A stretch of 64,000 nucleotides of DNA from Cannabis sativa (GCF_029168945.1 NC_083605.1:73426969-73490968), one strand, 5' to 3'. Shown: positions 22,492 to 36,400, counted from the first letter of the stretch. Translations and numbers: made by a program. Notes: a model not told the origin generated them from the sequence alone.

Positions 22492-22886
22492 GTTAATTAG
22501 TAATTTTTCTCTCGAACTTTGACATGTACTAAATCGTACCCTCTGAACTTTTTTGGCCGTTAGAAATTTCTCTGAACTATTAAGATTGTTAAATTTAAAG
22601 ACTTTTGTCTAATTTCATTCAATTTTACTGTTTCAGTGATTGTTTATGTAATAAACCATGCTTCTCAGACTTTGATATCTACCAAATCATGTCCCTCAAA
22701 CTTTGATATGTACTAAATCATGCTCATTGAACTTTCATCCATGTTTGAATTTTTTTACTAAAATTAGACAAAAGTTCTTAAATTTAACAATTTCAATAGT
22801 TCGGAGGGAATTTTTAACGGCCAAAAAAGTTCAGGGGCACGATTTAGTACATGTCAAAGTTCGAGGGGAAAAATTACTAATTAGCC
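22492..22886. mobile_element. Foldback element, family C, copy 1 (Mutator-like MITE)
   Basis: 395 bp with long terminal inverted repeats: left TTAATTAGTAATTTTTC, right the complement of GGCTAATTAGTAATTTTTC, extending through CGAACTTTGACATGTACTAA and TTTTTGGCCGTT. It is flanked by a perfect 10-bp direct repeat, TATAATTTAA, at 22482-22491 and 22887-22896, consistent with Mutator-like transposition. No coding capacity; the open frame 22703-22891 is accidental. A second copy with the middle inverted lies at 63499-63914. Confidence 0.85.
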
Positions 22887-22896
22887 TATAATTTAA

Positions 22897-23960
22897 TATT
22901 GGATTTGGGTCTTACAAATTTAAATTTAGTAACTAATATAAAATAAATAAGGTGTATTACCAATATTAATTTTTTATTATAAATTCTTAATCAACTATCG
23001 CACTTAAAAATATATATCAAAATATTTTTTTTTTATAATGGTGGTCCTTATAATTATAATTTTATCCTTGCATTTTTTTTTAAACAATTTATAGTGTCAA
23101 AAACAGTTACATTTGAAGTTTTTTAAATACATATAATAAATTAGAATATCAAAAACTTTATTTATTATACTGTAAACTATTAAAAAATTTAAAAAAAATT
23201 AACAAAAATACTATAATTATAAAAAATAAATTTATAATAAAATATTTAAGCATATAATTTTAGACGTAGAAGTTGTAATTAGTTTAAAAGATTACTATCA
23301 ACTTGTATATGGTTATTTTACAATACAGTATTGAATATTATTAATACTTTAGTATACTTATCATGTTAAAAATTATTATATTTGATTATTTTTTTTGAGA
23401 TAATTGTATTTATTTGACACTCTTCATTAATTATTGAACTATATATTAATAGGTTACCGTACAAAAAAGCAAAAAACTACATAATACATTTTGTCACGTT
23501 TTGCCTCCTTCTACACATACATTTTGGTGAAATGTTTTATCTTTTCTAATTGTCTCTCCCTTCTTTTTTATTTTTTAAAAGAAAAAATTATATAACACAC
23601 CAAAAATTTGAAAAAAAAAATCTTTTTTTTATTTTTGAATTTTTTTATTTATAAAATACATCTTTTGAAAAAATAATAGACAGTTTTTTTATTGTTATTT
23701 TATAATTGTATTATAGTTATTATGAGATTATTTTTTGAATTATTTTAAAATTTATTTAATATTGATTTATAGTTATTGTGAATGTTAATTTCTCGTTATT
23801 GTTTAGTTATTATTTATTTTTTTGAATAAAGTGTATTTTTGTAATTTTAAAACTTTCCAAATAAATTTTTGTAATTAAAAATTTTAAACTGTAAAATTAT
23901 AAATAAAATACAATAGAAGTGTATTTTTGAAAATTCTCTTTTTTATAATCTAATTTTGAA

Positions 23961-23996
<36 letters not shown>

Positions 23997-24234
23997 AAGT
24001 GCTAATTATATCCCAGGAATCCTCAATCCGAGCTGACTTAAAATTCTACTTCTTTTTAAAAAAAATGGAAATGAAATTCTAGCATGGAATGGAATGGTAA
24101 AGAAATTTTGAAATGTCTGAATTTAAAATTAAAAGAAAAAATCAGCAAAAAAAATTAAAAAGAAAAAAATCAAGAGTAACTATTGTGCTACAATATCCTA
24201 TACATCTTAAACCAACTACATTCTATGTTTTAAA

Positions 24235-24285
<51 letters not shown>

Positions 24286-24668
24286 TGTAAGGCACAACGC
24301 ACTACTAAACATAGTGGACCTTTACATTTATTAAAAGTATTTCTAATTATTAAAGTATACTTGAAAAATAAACAAAAATTAATCAATACAAACATTTAAA
24401 CTAAAAAAGAAATAAAAATTAAATGTGAATTAATATAATTTAAACTTAAAATCTTCACTAATTAAAGAAGTGCACTAAAATAAACCAAAAAATGCGTTAT
24501 AAAACAAAATCTAGTATATGTTAATTATAATTTCAATAGTACTACAGAAACAAAACAAAATTCATTAAAAAAAAAAAAACCAAAATAATTTTAAATAAGT
24601 AAAAGTGCAGGGTGTTTTATGAATATATAGTAGATGAAATCTAAAATAGTTAAATTTTGATTAATTTA
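22897..24668. other. AT-rich intergenic DNA with trinucleotide microsatellites
   Basis: No gene recognised. Contains (ATT)n at about 23964-23995 and (AAT)n at about 24236-24286 (roughly 17 units). The open frame at 24113-24334 that translates the latter as poly-Ile is an artefact. Confidence 0.6.
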
Positions 24669-25168
24669 AGGCATAAATATTTATTTAGTTGCAGATAAAT
24701 ATTTAAGTTTTATTTTTATCTGTATAATAATATTTAAGTTATTTTTCTACAATTTCCGTAGGTACTTGGCTGATCGTTAAGTATCAAGTCAAATCTATGT
24801 TCCACGTTACAGTTCCTAATCAGTTCAAGTCATTAAATTTTTATTTTTTCTTTAAAAATTAATATAAATATACTAATAAGAAATTATAACACGTGACTAA
24901 TATCTTAGCACTTAACAGTTAGGTATTATTATTTTTGTTTGATTGATAATCATATAAAGCATAAGATAGTTTAGCCATTTGCATTAAGCTCACTCTTCCT
25001 TCTTGCATGTGCGCTTCTCTGGAAGCACACACTAGAATGAGCGGTAAATTTTGATTGGTAGCATACTTGATCTCAAACGTTTTATTTTCTTGCCCACTAC
25101 AGATCGTTAAAAATTTAACATAAGTATTTATTTGCAACTAAAAATTAAACTTAAGTATTTTATACCAC
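24669..25168. mobile_element. Possible foldback element, family D
   Basis: Left GGCATAAATATTTA...TTTAGTTGCAGATAAATA and the reverse complement of the right end, GGTATAAAATACTTAAG...TTTAGTTGCAAATAAATA, form imperfect inverted repeats of about 60 bp, followed by inward matches around GATCGTTAA. Boundaries are approximate and no duplication was found. Confidence 0.4.
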
Positions 25169-25469
25169 AAATTAATCTTAAATTTTACACTTTACCCTTG
25201 AAATTAAGGAACATTTGTTGATTTGTTGATTTTTTATTTTAATGCTAACTATATAAAAAATTGTTGCATTACAAAATAATTTCCCTTTTATAAGAAAATA
25301 ATTAATAATTAATAAAATAAAATATTTATAATTAATAAAATAAAGTACTAGTACCATTGTCTTCATGATGTCATATGAATTATTTGGCTGACTAATTATT
25401 TGTAAGACACTAAAGAGAATATTTTATATATTTATTAATTCACTACTTGAAATCAAATTTGAAGAATAA

Positions 25470-25788
25470 GAGCATGTTTGGTATTATTTTCTGTTTTTTG
25501 TTTTAAAAAATTATTTTTAGAAATGAGAACAAAAAATAGTTTTTAAAGTTTTTAAAACACAAGTCACGTTTGGTTAGTGATTTTTAAAAACAATATGGAC
25601 CAAAAGTGAATTGGTTTTTAAAACAGAAAACAACATTTTGTTGTTTTCAAAATTCTTGTTTTTTGTAACTTTGTTTTCTGAAAACTGTTTTTAAAAAGCA
25701 AGGCCAAACAAGCCAAATTGTTTTTAAAAACAATTTTCTGTTTTTAAAAACAAAAAACAGTTTTTTAGTTATGATGTCAAACATGCAC
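25470..25788. mobile_element. Tourist-like MITE (PIF/Harbinger type), 319 bp
   Basis: Terminal repeats GAGCATGTTTG (left) and the complement of GTGCATGTTTG (right), flanked by TAA on both sides (25467-25469, 25789-25791). The interior is a self-complementary set of TTTTTAAAAACA and CTGTTTT words. No coding capacity. Confidence 0.8.
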
Positions 25789-26104
25789 TAATTCTCTAGT
25801 TTTCTTTATTAGGGTAATTTTATAAGAAAAAATGGATATTAAAGGAGGCTATTAATTTAGTCCATATCTAGTTGTATAGACTCTCACACACATTATAACT
25901 TACATCTTCAATAGGTAAATGCAAAAATAACTAATCCCAAATGGTAAAAAAACAGTATAGGTGAAACTCTGTATGACAACATGCTGGTACTAAAGTTTGA
26001 AATTGATCCATTGATCTGTAAATTTTTTTTACCACTATATTAATAAACGGTATTTGTTATATTTTTTTTTATTAATATTAAATATTTTATTTATATACTA
26101 ATTT

Positions 26105-26306
26105 TGTTGGTATCTCATTTGTATTTCGCGACGCCAACTGCGTTGCTCATGCTTTAGCCAATTATGCTTTGGTTCACAAGGCTAGTGCCATATGAATTGG
26201 GGTTGTACCTCCTTGTGCTCGTCAAGCTATTTTGCTTGATGTGCCGAATCCTGTTTAACGTTTGTTACTAATGAAGAATTCCGTTTCAAAAAAAAAAAAA
26301 AAAAAA
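26105..26306 (+). pseudogene. 5'-truncated LINE 3' end with poly(A)
   Basis: Translates as F-V-F-R-D-A-N-C-V-A-H-A-L-A-N-Y-A-L, the last conserved block of the plant LINE RNase H domain, then a TGA in place of a likely Trp, about 25 further codons, a TAA at 26257, and an 18-base poly(A) at 26289-26306. A classic short, dead LINE insertion. No clear target duplication. Confidence 0.75.
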
Positions 26307-26309
26307 GCG

Positions 26310-27199
26310 TTTAGAGCTTAAGACACACGTCTGGTTCGCCTACTCTCAAAGTCGGCCTCGAGAAGATAAACATTAGATATACAATATATTATTTATAAAC
26401 AAAATATTAGACTATGTTATTTTACAAACTAAAAATACAAACAAAGTGACATCTTAAATTACATCTTAAACAGATGCTTTTGTCTAGGGATGATATTTTT
26501 TTGTATTTTAGGAAAATGCAACAAATAAATTTGAAAATGGTAATAGGAAGATTTTTTGTAATTTTCCCTTAGTAATACTATTCTATTCACTTGGTCATGG
26601 CTATTTTTTGTTATCAACAACAGATTTTTTTTTTCCTCATGTGATCAACTTCAGAGAAATTTAACTTGAGATTTGTCGTATTCCAAAACTTATAGTGAAG
26701 ATATTATCATTACAGTGTGACCTTAAAATAATAATAATAATAAATAAATAAATAAAAATTAGTGGAAGGAATCTGTAGTTTTCAAACTAAATCCAACTAC
26801 AAGATATTGTTATACTAAAATAGTGTCATTTAATAATAATAAATAATAATAATAATAATAATAATAATACTATAAATTATAGCTATATATTATTTAATTG
26901 TTACAAGTGAAGTCAATTGTAATTTTGTTTAATTTTATGTAAGTAGCATTCAATGCTAAATTGAACTTGTCCAAATCCATTGTTTATTACATATCTCTTC
27001 TTGGGAAGGTTGAGTCATATATGGACCAACCAATAATTAATATATTAATTACTCATTTTAAAAAAAATAAAATTAAACATTACTAATGATTATATAGCTT
27101 ACAATATTAATTTTATTAGAAGAAATATACGACACACACCACCAAATTGTTTAGCCACTAAATATTGTCCCTTTTTTTTCACTTGCTCAATCTTACAAA
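26310..27199. other. AT-rich intergenic DNA
   Basis: No gene recognised. Short (AAT)n and (AATA)n runs near 26729-26757 and 26832-26868. Confidence 0.5.
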
Positions 27200-27470
27200 T
27201 TTTATTTGAAAATTCTACGATTCCTTTTCAATATCTTCATAACTATAGTTTTAATTTCTGTTTTTGTTTTATAACAGTATACAATATAGTTATTTAATGC
27301 ATTAAATAAATTTTTAAAAAAATTAAAAAAAAATTATCGTACCAAAAATAAAATTCAAACAATTTATTATAGTCACAGTACAAACGCCTATTTTATTTTA
27401 TAGTCAAAATATCTTAAATTCGTTATATTATAACATATTTAATGATCTCTGTAGGAATTTATTACCCTTT
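27200..27470. mobile_element. Diverged relative of foldback family A
   Basis: Starts GAAAATTCTACGATTCC and carries ordered family-A-like words: TTATTTAA, AAATAAAATTCAAACA, CTATTTTATTTTATAG, ATATCTTAAAT. The right end is poorly defined. Confidence 0.35.
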
Positions 27471-28107
<637 letters not shown>

Positions 28108-28154
28108 AATATTGTACTAATCTTCTTCTTTTTCTTCTTCTTCTTTCTTTGTGT

Positions 28155-28307
28155 ATGCCCTTCTGTTGGTTTGGATCTCCGAGCCCTAAACCTAAGGCTC
28201 CAAGACTTAACCACTGTAAGTCTCCTCCTCCCAATTTTCTGATCTGTTCTTCTCTATTTTTAGTTGATTTGCATGTATATAGCTTGCAGATTAGTAGAGA
28301 GATCTGA
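28155..28307 (+). other. Possible orphan first exon after the CT-rich stretch
   Basis: After the CT repeat and a TTCTTC-rich stretch comes ATG at 28155, reading M-P-F-C-W-F-G-S-P-S-P-K-P-K-A-P-R-L-N-H, then GTAAGT at 28216, a consensus splice donor. A pyrimidine-rich leader plus short first exon is a common plant gene layout, but no second exon was recognised downstream and the peptide matches no family I know. It may be a gene fragment or chance. Confidence 0.2.
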
Positions 28308-28309
28308 GA

Positions 28310-29514
28310 GTTAGTTGCAACAGTTTTAACAAACTTTGCAACTAACTTTGTGGTCTGTCTGTAGGTTGTTAGAGGCTGAAGGCCACCTAGAATATTTTCT
28401 GCTTTGTAATCTTTGTTAAGTGTTGATCTGTACAGTGTATGTAGGGATTTATTTTGACAAACTCCAATTTTATTTACAACCACCTTTAAACATATTTTTA
28501 TCCATTGCATAACTCTTTTAATTAGTGTTTATCTTTAATATATGCTTTGTTGATAGTACATCATTGGTACACCTTCGAGGGAAGTGTGTTTGAAGCTCTT
28601 CAAAAAGAAAGAAAAACGAAACCAAACATAAAGGAACCAACAATACCTCCCCTTAATTAATAGATCTACAAATCTTATTAGGGTATCAATCTAAGTCCCA
28701 GATCGGAAGATCAGTAGACAAGAGTTTCTTTGAACATAAGTGTTCTACTTATTCCATAAGTATAAGGTATTTTGGGAATGTGCCCAAAAATAAAACCGTC
28801 AGGACTTAAATAATATTATATTACTGTGCGAGTTAAGATGAGGTAATAACAAATAAGAAGAACGGGGTTCAACAAATCTAAACACCACTCAAAATCATGT
28901 AATTAATACAACAGAATACAAATAAGTAAGAAACTACAAAATAGAGACAAATATACAAATATTACAACATAATTAGGGTTTTTGTAATTAAATAAATGTT
29001 ACTTTACTTATGTGATTAAATCAATAAAAAAAAATAGACACAAAATTACAATAATCTATAAAACAAATAAGGAACATGAAGCAATTATACTAATTCACAT
29101 TGAATTCTTGATGCTACATTTAGTATTGCTTTATCGTCTCAAGAAATCTACTATAGAAGAATCAATAATACAATAAAATAAAGTCACAAGTCTTGCAGTA
29201 AATTCGTGCGTGTAATGCTAACTCGACTTATATTATATTATATTTTTCAAAATATGAATCTTATATCGTGTCATGCAATAAAAAATAAGTTGTGTCGTGC
29301 TGTATTGTACTAACATTTTTAAAACGTAGGTCCGACACTTACGACAGGTCATGCTTTATCCTCAAAGACTCTACATTATCAATAGCTAAACAATTTAAGC
29401 TTTCTTCACATATTGTAATTAATTCTCTCACTAATCAATTATAAGTACCACAATAATGTTTCTAATCTTCATTAGTTTCTATCTCTAGCTATTTATAAAA
29501 CATAACTTACAAGG
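28310..29514. other. Intergenic DNA, no gene seen
   Basis: AT-rich unclassified sequence up to the Gypsy solo LTR. A block at 29265-29345 repeats GTCGTG/GTGTCATGC words, similar to 36830-36985, possibly old MITE pieces. Confidence 0.4.
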
Positions 29515-29519
29515 AAATG

Positions 29520-31756
29520 TGTAAAGCCCGCTTAGTTAATTTGAAAATTAGCAGTTGTTTATAATTAATTATGAAATTATTTATAGCTATTTAAATAATT
29601 TATTACTGTTATTTATGGAATTCAGAAATGCATGAGTATGTTATCAGTAGTTTTTCCATATTTTGCATTTCCGGTGTCCGGTATTTGGAACTCGGCGTTT
29701 GGCTCAGTAGAAATCACAACTTAGTATGTTAGTAATTTGGGGACGGGTTTTAGACATTGGGAATGTCGGGAATGGCCGGGAATTTAGAATTTCCCAAAAA
29801 TACCCCTTTAGTATGATTTATGTGATTTTATGGTGGAGGGGCCAAATGGTCTTTTTGCCCCAATGACTTTTTTGTCTTTTAGTGACTTTTTATTTGGAAA
29901 TTAAATGTTTATTTAATTGTTATTTGGCTGAAATAAATGAGATAAATGGCTTTGCTTTATTCTCCAATTTTTACAAAATTAGACTAAGTGTTGAAAATAG
30001 AAACTTTGAAAAAGAAACTCTCTCTTTCTTTCCCTTCCATTTTCGGCCAAGCATTGAGCAGCAAGGAGTGGGTTTTTCTCCTTTGATTTTTACTTGTTGA
30101 TTCATCTCATCTCAAGATCCTTTGCAAGCTAGGTTAGCTCATCTTCTCCCTTCCTTAATTTCTTGAGTTTTTGATGAAAAATATGAGTAAATGCATGTTA
30201 ATTTGGTTGTTGTTGCTGCTGCTTGTGATTGTTATTTTTATGTTCAAAATGTTGGATTAATTATGTTTAGTTAGGTTGGAATGCATGCTAGTTGTGTTGT
30301 TCAAAGCTTTGGGATTTTTTAAGCTTAAATATGTGATTTTGGTGAAAATATTGTGAATCTGTTGCTGGGTTGTTGTGTATGATTTTACTTGATTTCAGAG
30401 GCTTGTTTATGCATGATTTAGTAGATTCTAGCTTGTTTGATTGCATGATTGTGGGAATTGCTCAAGTTTGAGTTTAGAACTCAAAGCTTGAGCTTTAATG
30501 GCAAGTTGTGTATCTGTGAATTCTGGGTTAGTTTGATGCCTTAGATTTGTTCTTTGGGTATTTAGAGCAGGTCTGGAAGGTTTGGAACCAATTGGGTTTG
30601 ATTTGGTTGAGTTAGGAATTTTTGAAAAAATTCCTGCGAGGAACCGGAATTCCGGTTGTGCAACCGAATTCGAAGGGTCCGATAATTCCCAGAACCGGAA
30701 TTCCGGTTGGGCAACCGGTCTACCGGTTGGGGAATTTTTCAGAACCCGTGTTTTCCTCGTTTTTATGTTTTTAGGGGTATTGCCATGCTTTTTATCGATA
30801 GGGAAACTTTTAGTTCCTAGTTTTAGTCCCCGGGAAGTGATTTAGCGTGTCACTTATAGCGTTGTGATTTTTATGGTTTAGGAGCCGATGTCCGCGCTCG
30901 GCTTCGGTTCCGGTCGGGTTGACCAAGACACACTGAAATCTAATCCGGGTAAGATTAGTATAACGGTATGCATATGTAGATTACATGTTTAGCGTGCATG
31001 TAGGAAGCACGTTAGATTACATTAGTTATGTATATAGGCTTCGAACCATCCAACCCCGTCACGTCGGTACGAGTGGAGTATGACCCGGCGGAGTATGACC
31101 GGTTCGACCGATCAGGCTGACATTTGGTTGGTGGTTCTGTACCTATTGACCTATCCCGTCGATGCAGGCCGGAGTATGACCACGGCCGGAGTATGACCGG
31201 TTCGACCGATCAGGAGGATACTTGTCAATAGTACCGTCCCTGTGAACGTTCAAAACTCAGTACCATGTTGGACATGGCAGTAGTGGCTCAGTACCATGTT
31301 GGACATGGCAGTAGCGGGACTCAGTATCGTGTTGGACACGGCAGTTAGAATTATGTATGAGTATTATTATGCTTTTCTTACTGAGTCTGTCGACTCACAG
31401 TTTACGTTCATGTGTAGGTAAAGGCAAGGCTATAGCTAATGGACCGTGAGCGAGCTTATGAGATTGTACATGTCGGGGTGGTTAGGCCTGGAGCGTACGA
31501 TCCTCGGGACAGCAAGGCTGATTTTGTAACTGGTTGTTAGACGACCTTTATTTTTATGTAACAGTTAAACAGTTAAACTTTTTGTAAATATTTTTATAAT
31601 CGGGATCCCGAGTCTTTTGTAATACTGTTTTATAAGTTTAATTAAAAAGTAAAATTTTAATTAATCACGTTTTTCCATAAACCTCGTTGATTAGCAACGA
31701 GCTGCACAGTACGTTTAAAAATCACGTAATACGCCTAAGTTAGTTAGGGTGTTACA
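29520..31756 (+). repeat. Solo LTR, Gypsy-type (probable chromovirus, Tekay-like), 2237 bp
   Basis: Starts TGTAAAGCCCGC and ends GGGTGTTACA, the TGTAA...TTACA ends common in plant Gypsy LTRs. A perfect 5-bp duplication AAATG flanks it (29515-29519 and 31757-31761). There is no internal region, so it formed by LTR-LTR recombination. It contains a doubled cassette of GGAGTATGACCGGTTCGACC (31080-31214), three copies of an approximately 30-bp unit CTCAGTACCATGTTGGACAT (31257-31345), and a module GTAGGTAAAGGCAAGGCTAT (31413-31432) shared with the solo LTR at 37444-39971. The family name is inferred from end structure only. Open frames at 29882 and 30582 are not genes. Confidence 0.85.
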
Positions 31757-31761
31757 AAATG

Positions 31762-32651
31762 AGTTATAGTTTTAAGTTATAACTATATGTAATAATTAAT
31801 TATAATAACTAACTAAAAATGAGGACCAATAATTAATGAATAAGAGAACTAATTGATCTTTCTTTTGGTCAGGATTGACCCACCATTTTGGTTGTAAAGC
31901 TAAGGAGTTCGCTTCTACTATATTATTATTATTATTATTATTGTAGTGGATGTATTCAAATATTTCGAGAGCAAATTTTAAAGTACTATTATATATAATC
32001 TAGCTACTTAAACCAACAGAACCGTATACTAGATAATTATATGAAATTAATAATTATATTTGTTTTTTTTAAAAAAAAAATAATTTACTATGAAATTAAT
32101 AACTATATTTGTTTTTCGAAAGCAATTGTTCTGTACGTATTCCCCCTGCAATTTCAGAAGAATTCAAAGCAATTTTTTAATAATAATAATAACCTGCCAA
32201 AACAGTAAGTATATCATAAAATAATAACTAAATTTAACTGTATAAATATATCTCATAAACTTTCTAGTAGTGATTAAATTTTCAAATAAAAATGTCTCCT
32301 CGAAAACTAATTTAATGATCATACATATTATTTAGACAAAAAAAAAAGTAAATTATTGAAGGTATATTCATACTCAATGGAAATGTACAAGTATATCTAT
32401 ACATATATATGTAATTAACTACAATATTAACATGTTATGCTCATTCAAATTATATATATATAAGAAGGAAAAAAAAACTATATATAAACATATATATAGA
32501 TTACTTATAGAAATATATAGCTAGCTAGGTTTGTATAAATATATATGATAGGTTTCAATAATACAAAACAATAAAAAGTATATAGAACTTAAAATACATA
32601 TTTTTATTTCTTTCAAAAATAAAATTAATTCAAACACACCATTTTCCTATA
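31762..32651. other. AT-rich intergenic DNA
   Basis: No gene recognised. (ATT)n near 31920-31942 and a near-duplicate pair TGAAATTAATAA-TATATTTG around 32040 and 32090. Confidence 0.5.
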
Positions 32652-32659
32652 ATTAATGG

Positions 32660-33401
32660 TAGGGGTGTTCGCGGTGCGGGTGGTGCGGTTTTTAACCATT
32701 TTTTCAAACCAACCCGCACATGCGGTTTTTCCAATTTTCCAAACCGCACCCGCACCGCGATACTAAAAAACCGCAAAAACCGCACCGCAAAAAATGATGC
32801 GGTGCGGTGCGGTTTCTGCGGTTTATGCGGTTTGAACTATCACATTTTTTTTTGAAGTCATCACAAAATAATTAAACTATCATTAATATAATTATTCCAA
32901 AACACTGAAGAAAATACAACAAACTTGAGACTAATAAAAGTTATAACAACAACAATAAGTTAATAATCTTTTTAAAGTTTCAACAACACACCTAAATCAA
33001 AATAATAAACTTGAAACTAATTAAATTCCAACAACAATATAAATGTACAAACACAAACTTCTAACTCCAAATTTCAATACACATGTATGGGCTTGGGTTT
33101 GTTGCTAAGAAGAGAGGGTTTGTGAAGAGATGGATTTTGTCCTAAGATTTATGGGCTTGGGTTGGGCTCATATGTATGGGCTTAATTAAATAAATATAAA
33201 AATTAAAATTTTAAAACATGCGGTGCGGTGCGGTTTGAATCGCAGTTTAATAATTCAAAACCGCAAACTGCACCGCACTGCGCGGTTTGGGAAAAATTCA
33301 AACCGCAACCGCACCGCGAAGAATTTCAAACTGTATTTTTTTTGCGGTGTGGTGCGGTGCGGGCGGTTTGAGCGGTTTGAGCGGTTTGATGTACACCCCT
33401 A
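32660..33401. mobile_element. Non-autonomous hAT-like element with GC-rich ends, 742 bp
   Basis: Terminal repeat TAGGGGTGT (left) and ACACCCCTA (right), flanked by a perfect 8-bp duplication ATTAATGG (32652-32659 and 33402-33409), diagnostic of hAT. Both subterminal regions (about 150 bp each) are dense arrays of GCGGTTT and GCGGTGC words in both orientations, standing out from the AT-rich surroundings; the centre is AT-rich and non-coding. Such arrays are expected transposase-binding sites and CpG methylation targets. Confidence 0.85.
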
Positions 33402-33409
33402 ATTAATGG

Positions 33410-36400
33410 TACCGTTCAGTCCATTATTGTAACTAATCCAATAGCTTATTATTTATTGACTGAAAATATAAACAAATAGAAATAAATATATAATTAATCC
33501 AACAGCTCTACCAATCAATATTATTTTCGTGTGTAGCTAAGTCAACTCTTATTCCCTTATACTGACTATTATTATTAGCAAATAATAACAACAATATACT
33601 TGAGGCCCCACAGGATAGTGATATATAAATATATAAGTATATATATTACCTGAATATATATTAATTATTATTTAATATATGGTAGGATTACTCATTTTTC
33701 TTATTTTATGTCTCCCACAGTTTTGTCTCTTATATATGGTATTTATATAGCCTAAAAAAAATAATCAAAGGCATAACCTAATAGTAATTGATCAACACCA
33801 TTTCTATTATCTTTCCTGAGTTAAATATAATTAATACTATAAAATAAATATATTTTTTTTCCTCTCCCAACTATTATCATTTTAAAAATAATGTCTCTTC
33901 TAAATTTTTTATGCAAATGAAATATGTTGGGTTTCATTTTTTCATATTTTTCGGCTATCACGTAATTAATATTGTCTGGAGATTATTCCCTCACAATTTT
34001 CTTTGTAGAAACACCTTTCGAAAAGACCTCGATCTACTAATGCTAGAGTATGTAGAACATTTATATTCAAAGTAACTCTTAATTATTTTTTTGATGTGAA
34101 ATTTAGATTGATACCTAATAATAAATAAAGAAACACTAGTTAATTTAAAATATTTTTTTTTTCTTCCAGAATTAAAATATAGTTTTTTTAATTAATTTAT
34201 TAATAAAACAAATATTAATTATGCATATTCCAAACTTTACTAAGTTTAATTTGTTTTTAATAAAAGAATATTTTTTTAAGTGTCAAATTTTCTCATAAAA
34301 CCGAGTATAAACTTAATTGAATTTAAAAAAGTCACATTATAAATAACAAATGTAAACACATTGAAAAAAGAAAATGAGGAAAAAAAAAACCATCTGCAGT
34401 AATCCCAATAAATAAACAAAAAATTTAGTTCACCAATTCATCCCAACATTTAAAGAAATGAAGGTTAGCTCTTCTACAAAGTACAAACAATTCATTGTTA
34501 TATTCTTTTCATTTTCTTCAACCTCATTTTTTTCTTATTTTCAATGAAATAAAAAATTCTTAAAGATACTAAAGTTATTAGGTAAGAAAATATAAGAAAA
34601 ATGATATATAATTTTATATTTAATGTAAAATTTTGATAATATATTTTGAAAAATAAAGTAATAAGATTTATAATAGTAACAACAAAATTAAATGAAGGGG
34701 AATGTGCATGCATGCAAGAAGCATAAAGTAGAACAGCCATCTTCCTAGCTAGATCTATCGCGTCGCACAGCGATGCCAAAATCATTTGAATTAGCTTTAG
34801 GGAGTTTTGGCCGGAACCCAAATACCTTTATCGTTTATTCATTTGTTAGATTCATTTGGATTCTAGAATCATTCTTGAAATATCAACAAAATTTAATTTG
34901 TCCGCTTTCGTTATGTATGTGGACCAATTAGAAATACTTTCGAAATTTATTTGCGTCTCTTCTACTGGGAGACACGAATTCTAGAGAAGTAAAAAGTTCT
35001 CTAATTTAGGCGTCTCCCACATGAAGCTTTAAGAATGCGACCTTAAAAACACATATGAGGTTAATATGGAAGGACTTTTCTTGAAGACAATATACAGAAG
35101 AGGGGCTTTTCAATAATTTTTATAAAGTATGTAAATATATTATTATTATTATAGGAAAATAGAAAATCGAGAAATTAAACAATTATTACTCAAAGAATAA
35201 AATCAATAAGATAAGCAAACCATGCCGTTTACAAAAATAGGAATGAAAATCCTAATAGCACTTTCACCTAAAATACCAATAAGCTGCTAGCGTTGAAACA
35301 TCAAAGAAGCACGAACAATGCTAAATCTCCATCCAAATGAACACGTGACAAATCACACCTATTAATGACTATTTGTCAAAAATCTTCCAATAAAAATTAA
35401 GTAATAACATTCAATTTAGAAAAAAAAAATAACCAAACAACTATATATAGCGATAACAATCGTAATAAACAATCGCACCATAAACCATGGGGTCAATAAA
35501 ATTCTAAGAATTCCTCAGATCTGAACATGGACAAGAATAGTCATGATACTAACACAAACATACTTTGAGCCGATTGAGATTCCCCTAATATCCCAAAAAG
35601 AAACAAGACTAAAATTTCCTGTCATGAATAAAGTCTAACTACCATAACAATAGCAAGATGGTGTGTAGCAACACTATTATTGAAAATAAAAGTAAACATA
35701 AAAATAAAATATAGCAAATAAAAATAACACACTGAGAGGAATAACACCAGTGAAGATTCAATTTAGAGCCAATAAGCAACTCAAATCCCTAAGACACACT
35801 TCTAAAGAAAGAAGATGGAGAAGAAAAGAATACTCACACAGAAGGATAGCAATAATTCCAGTAAAATTAAAAATAGTGTCGGAACCAACAACCCAACCAA
35901 AGTGACACTATAAGGCCGAGAAACGGCTGCAAACCCTAATCAAGCAAAAAAAATCAAGCTGCTAAGAACTTCTAACAGAAACCCTAAAAAGAATAAAGAA
36001 AAACTCAAGTACAAAACTTTTTATTCCTCATGGATTTTGGTGATTATTATTATTATTCAGCTTCAATGTACACGTATATGTTATATTTCTTTCAAACGAA
36101 TAATATCAATGTAGCATTCAATCCTAAATTAATCCTCTTTTCTTAGCCACATAAAAGTACTAGAGAAGATATTTGAATAATTGATGCTTTCTTTTTCTAT
36201 AAACAACAACATGTTTTCTCTCCTAAGATTATTAGATAATGTGTCCACATATATTATTGTGGATTTATTATATAAATATATATATCTTTATTTCATTTTA
36301 GGCTAGCCGACCGAAACCAAATCTATCATGTTGTTAGGGCAGCCTATGCCTAATAATGTATCATATATCTATACTTGTCCCAACGGCCTACTATACTACT

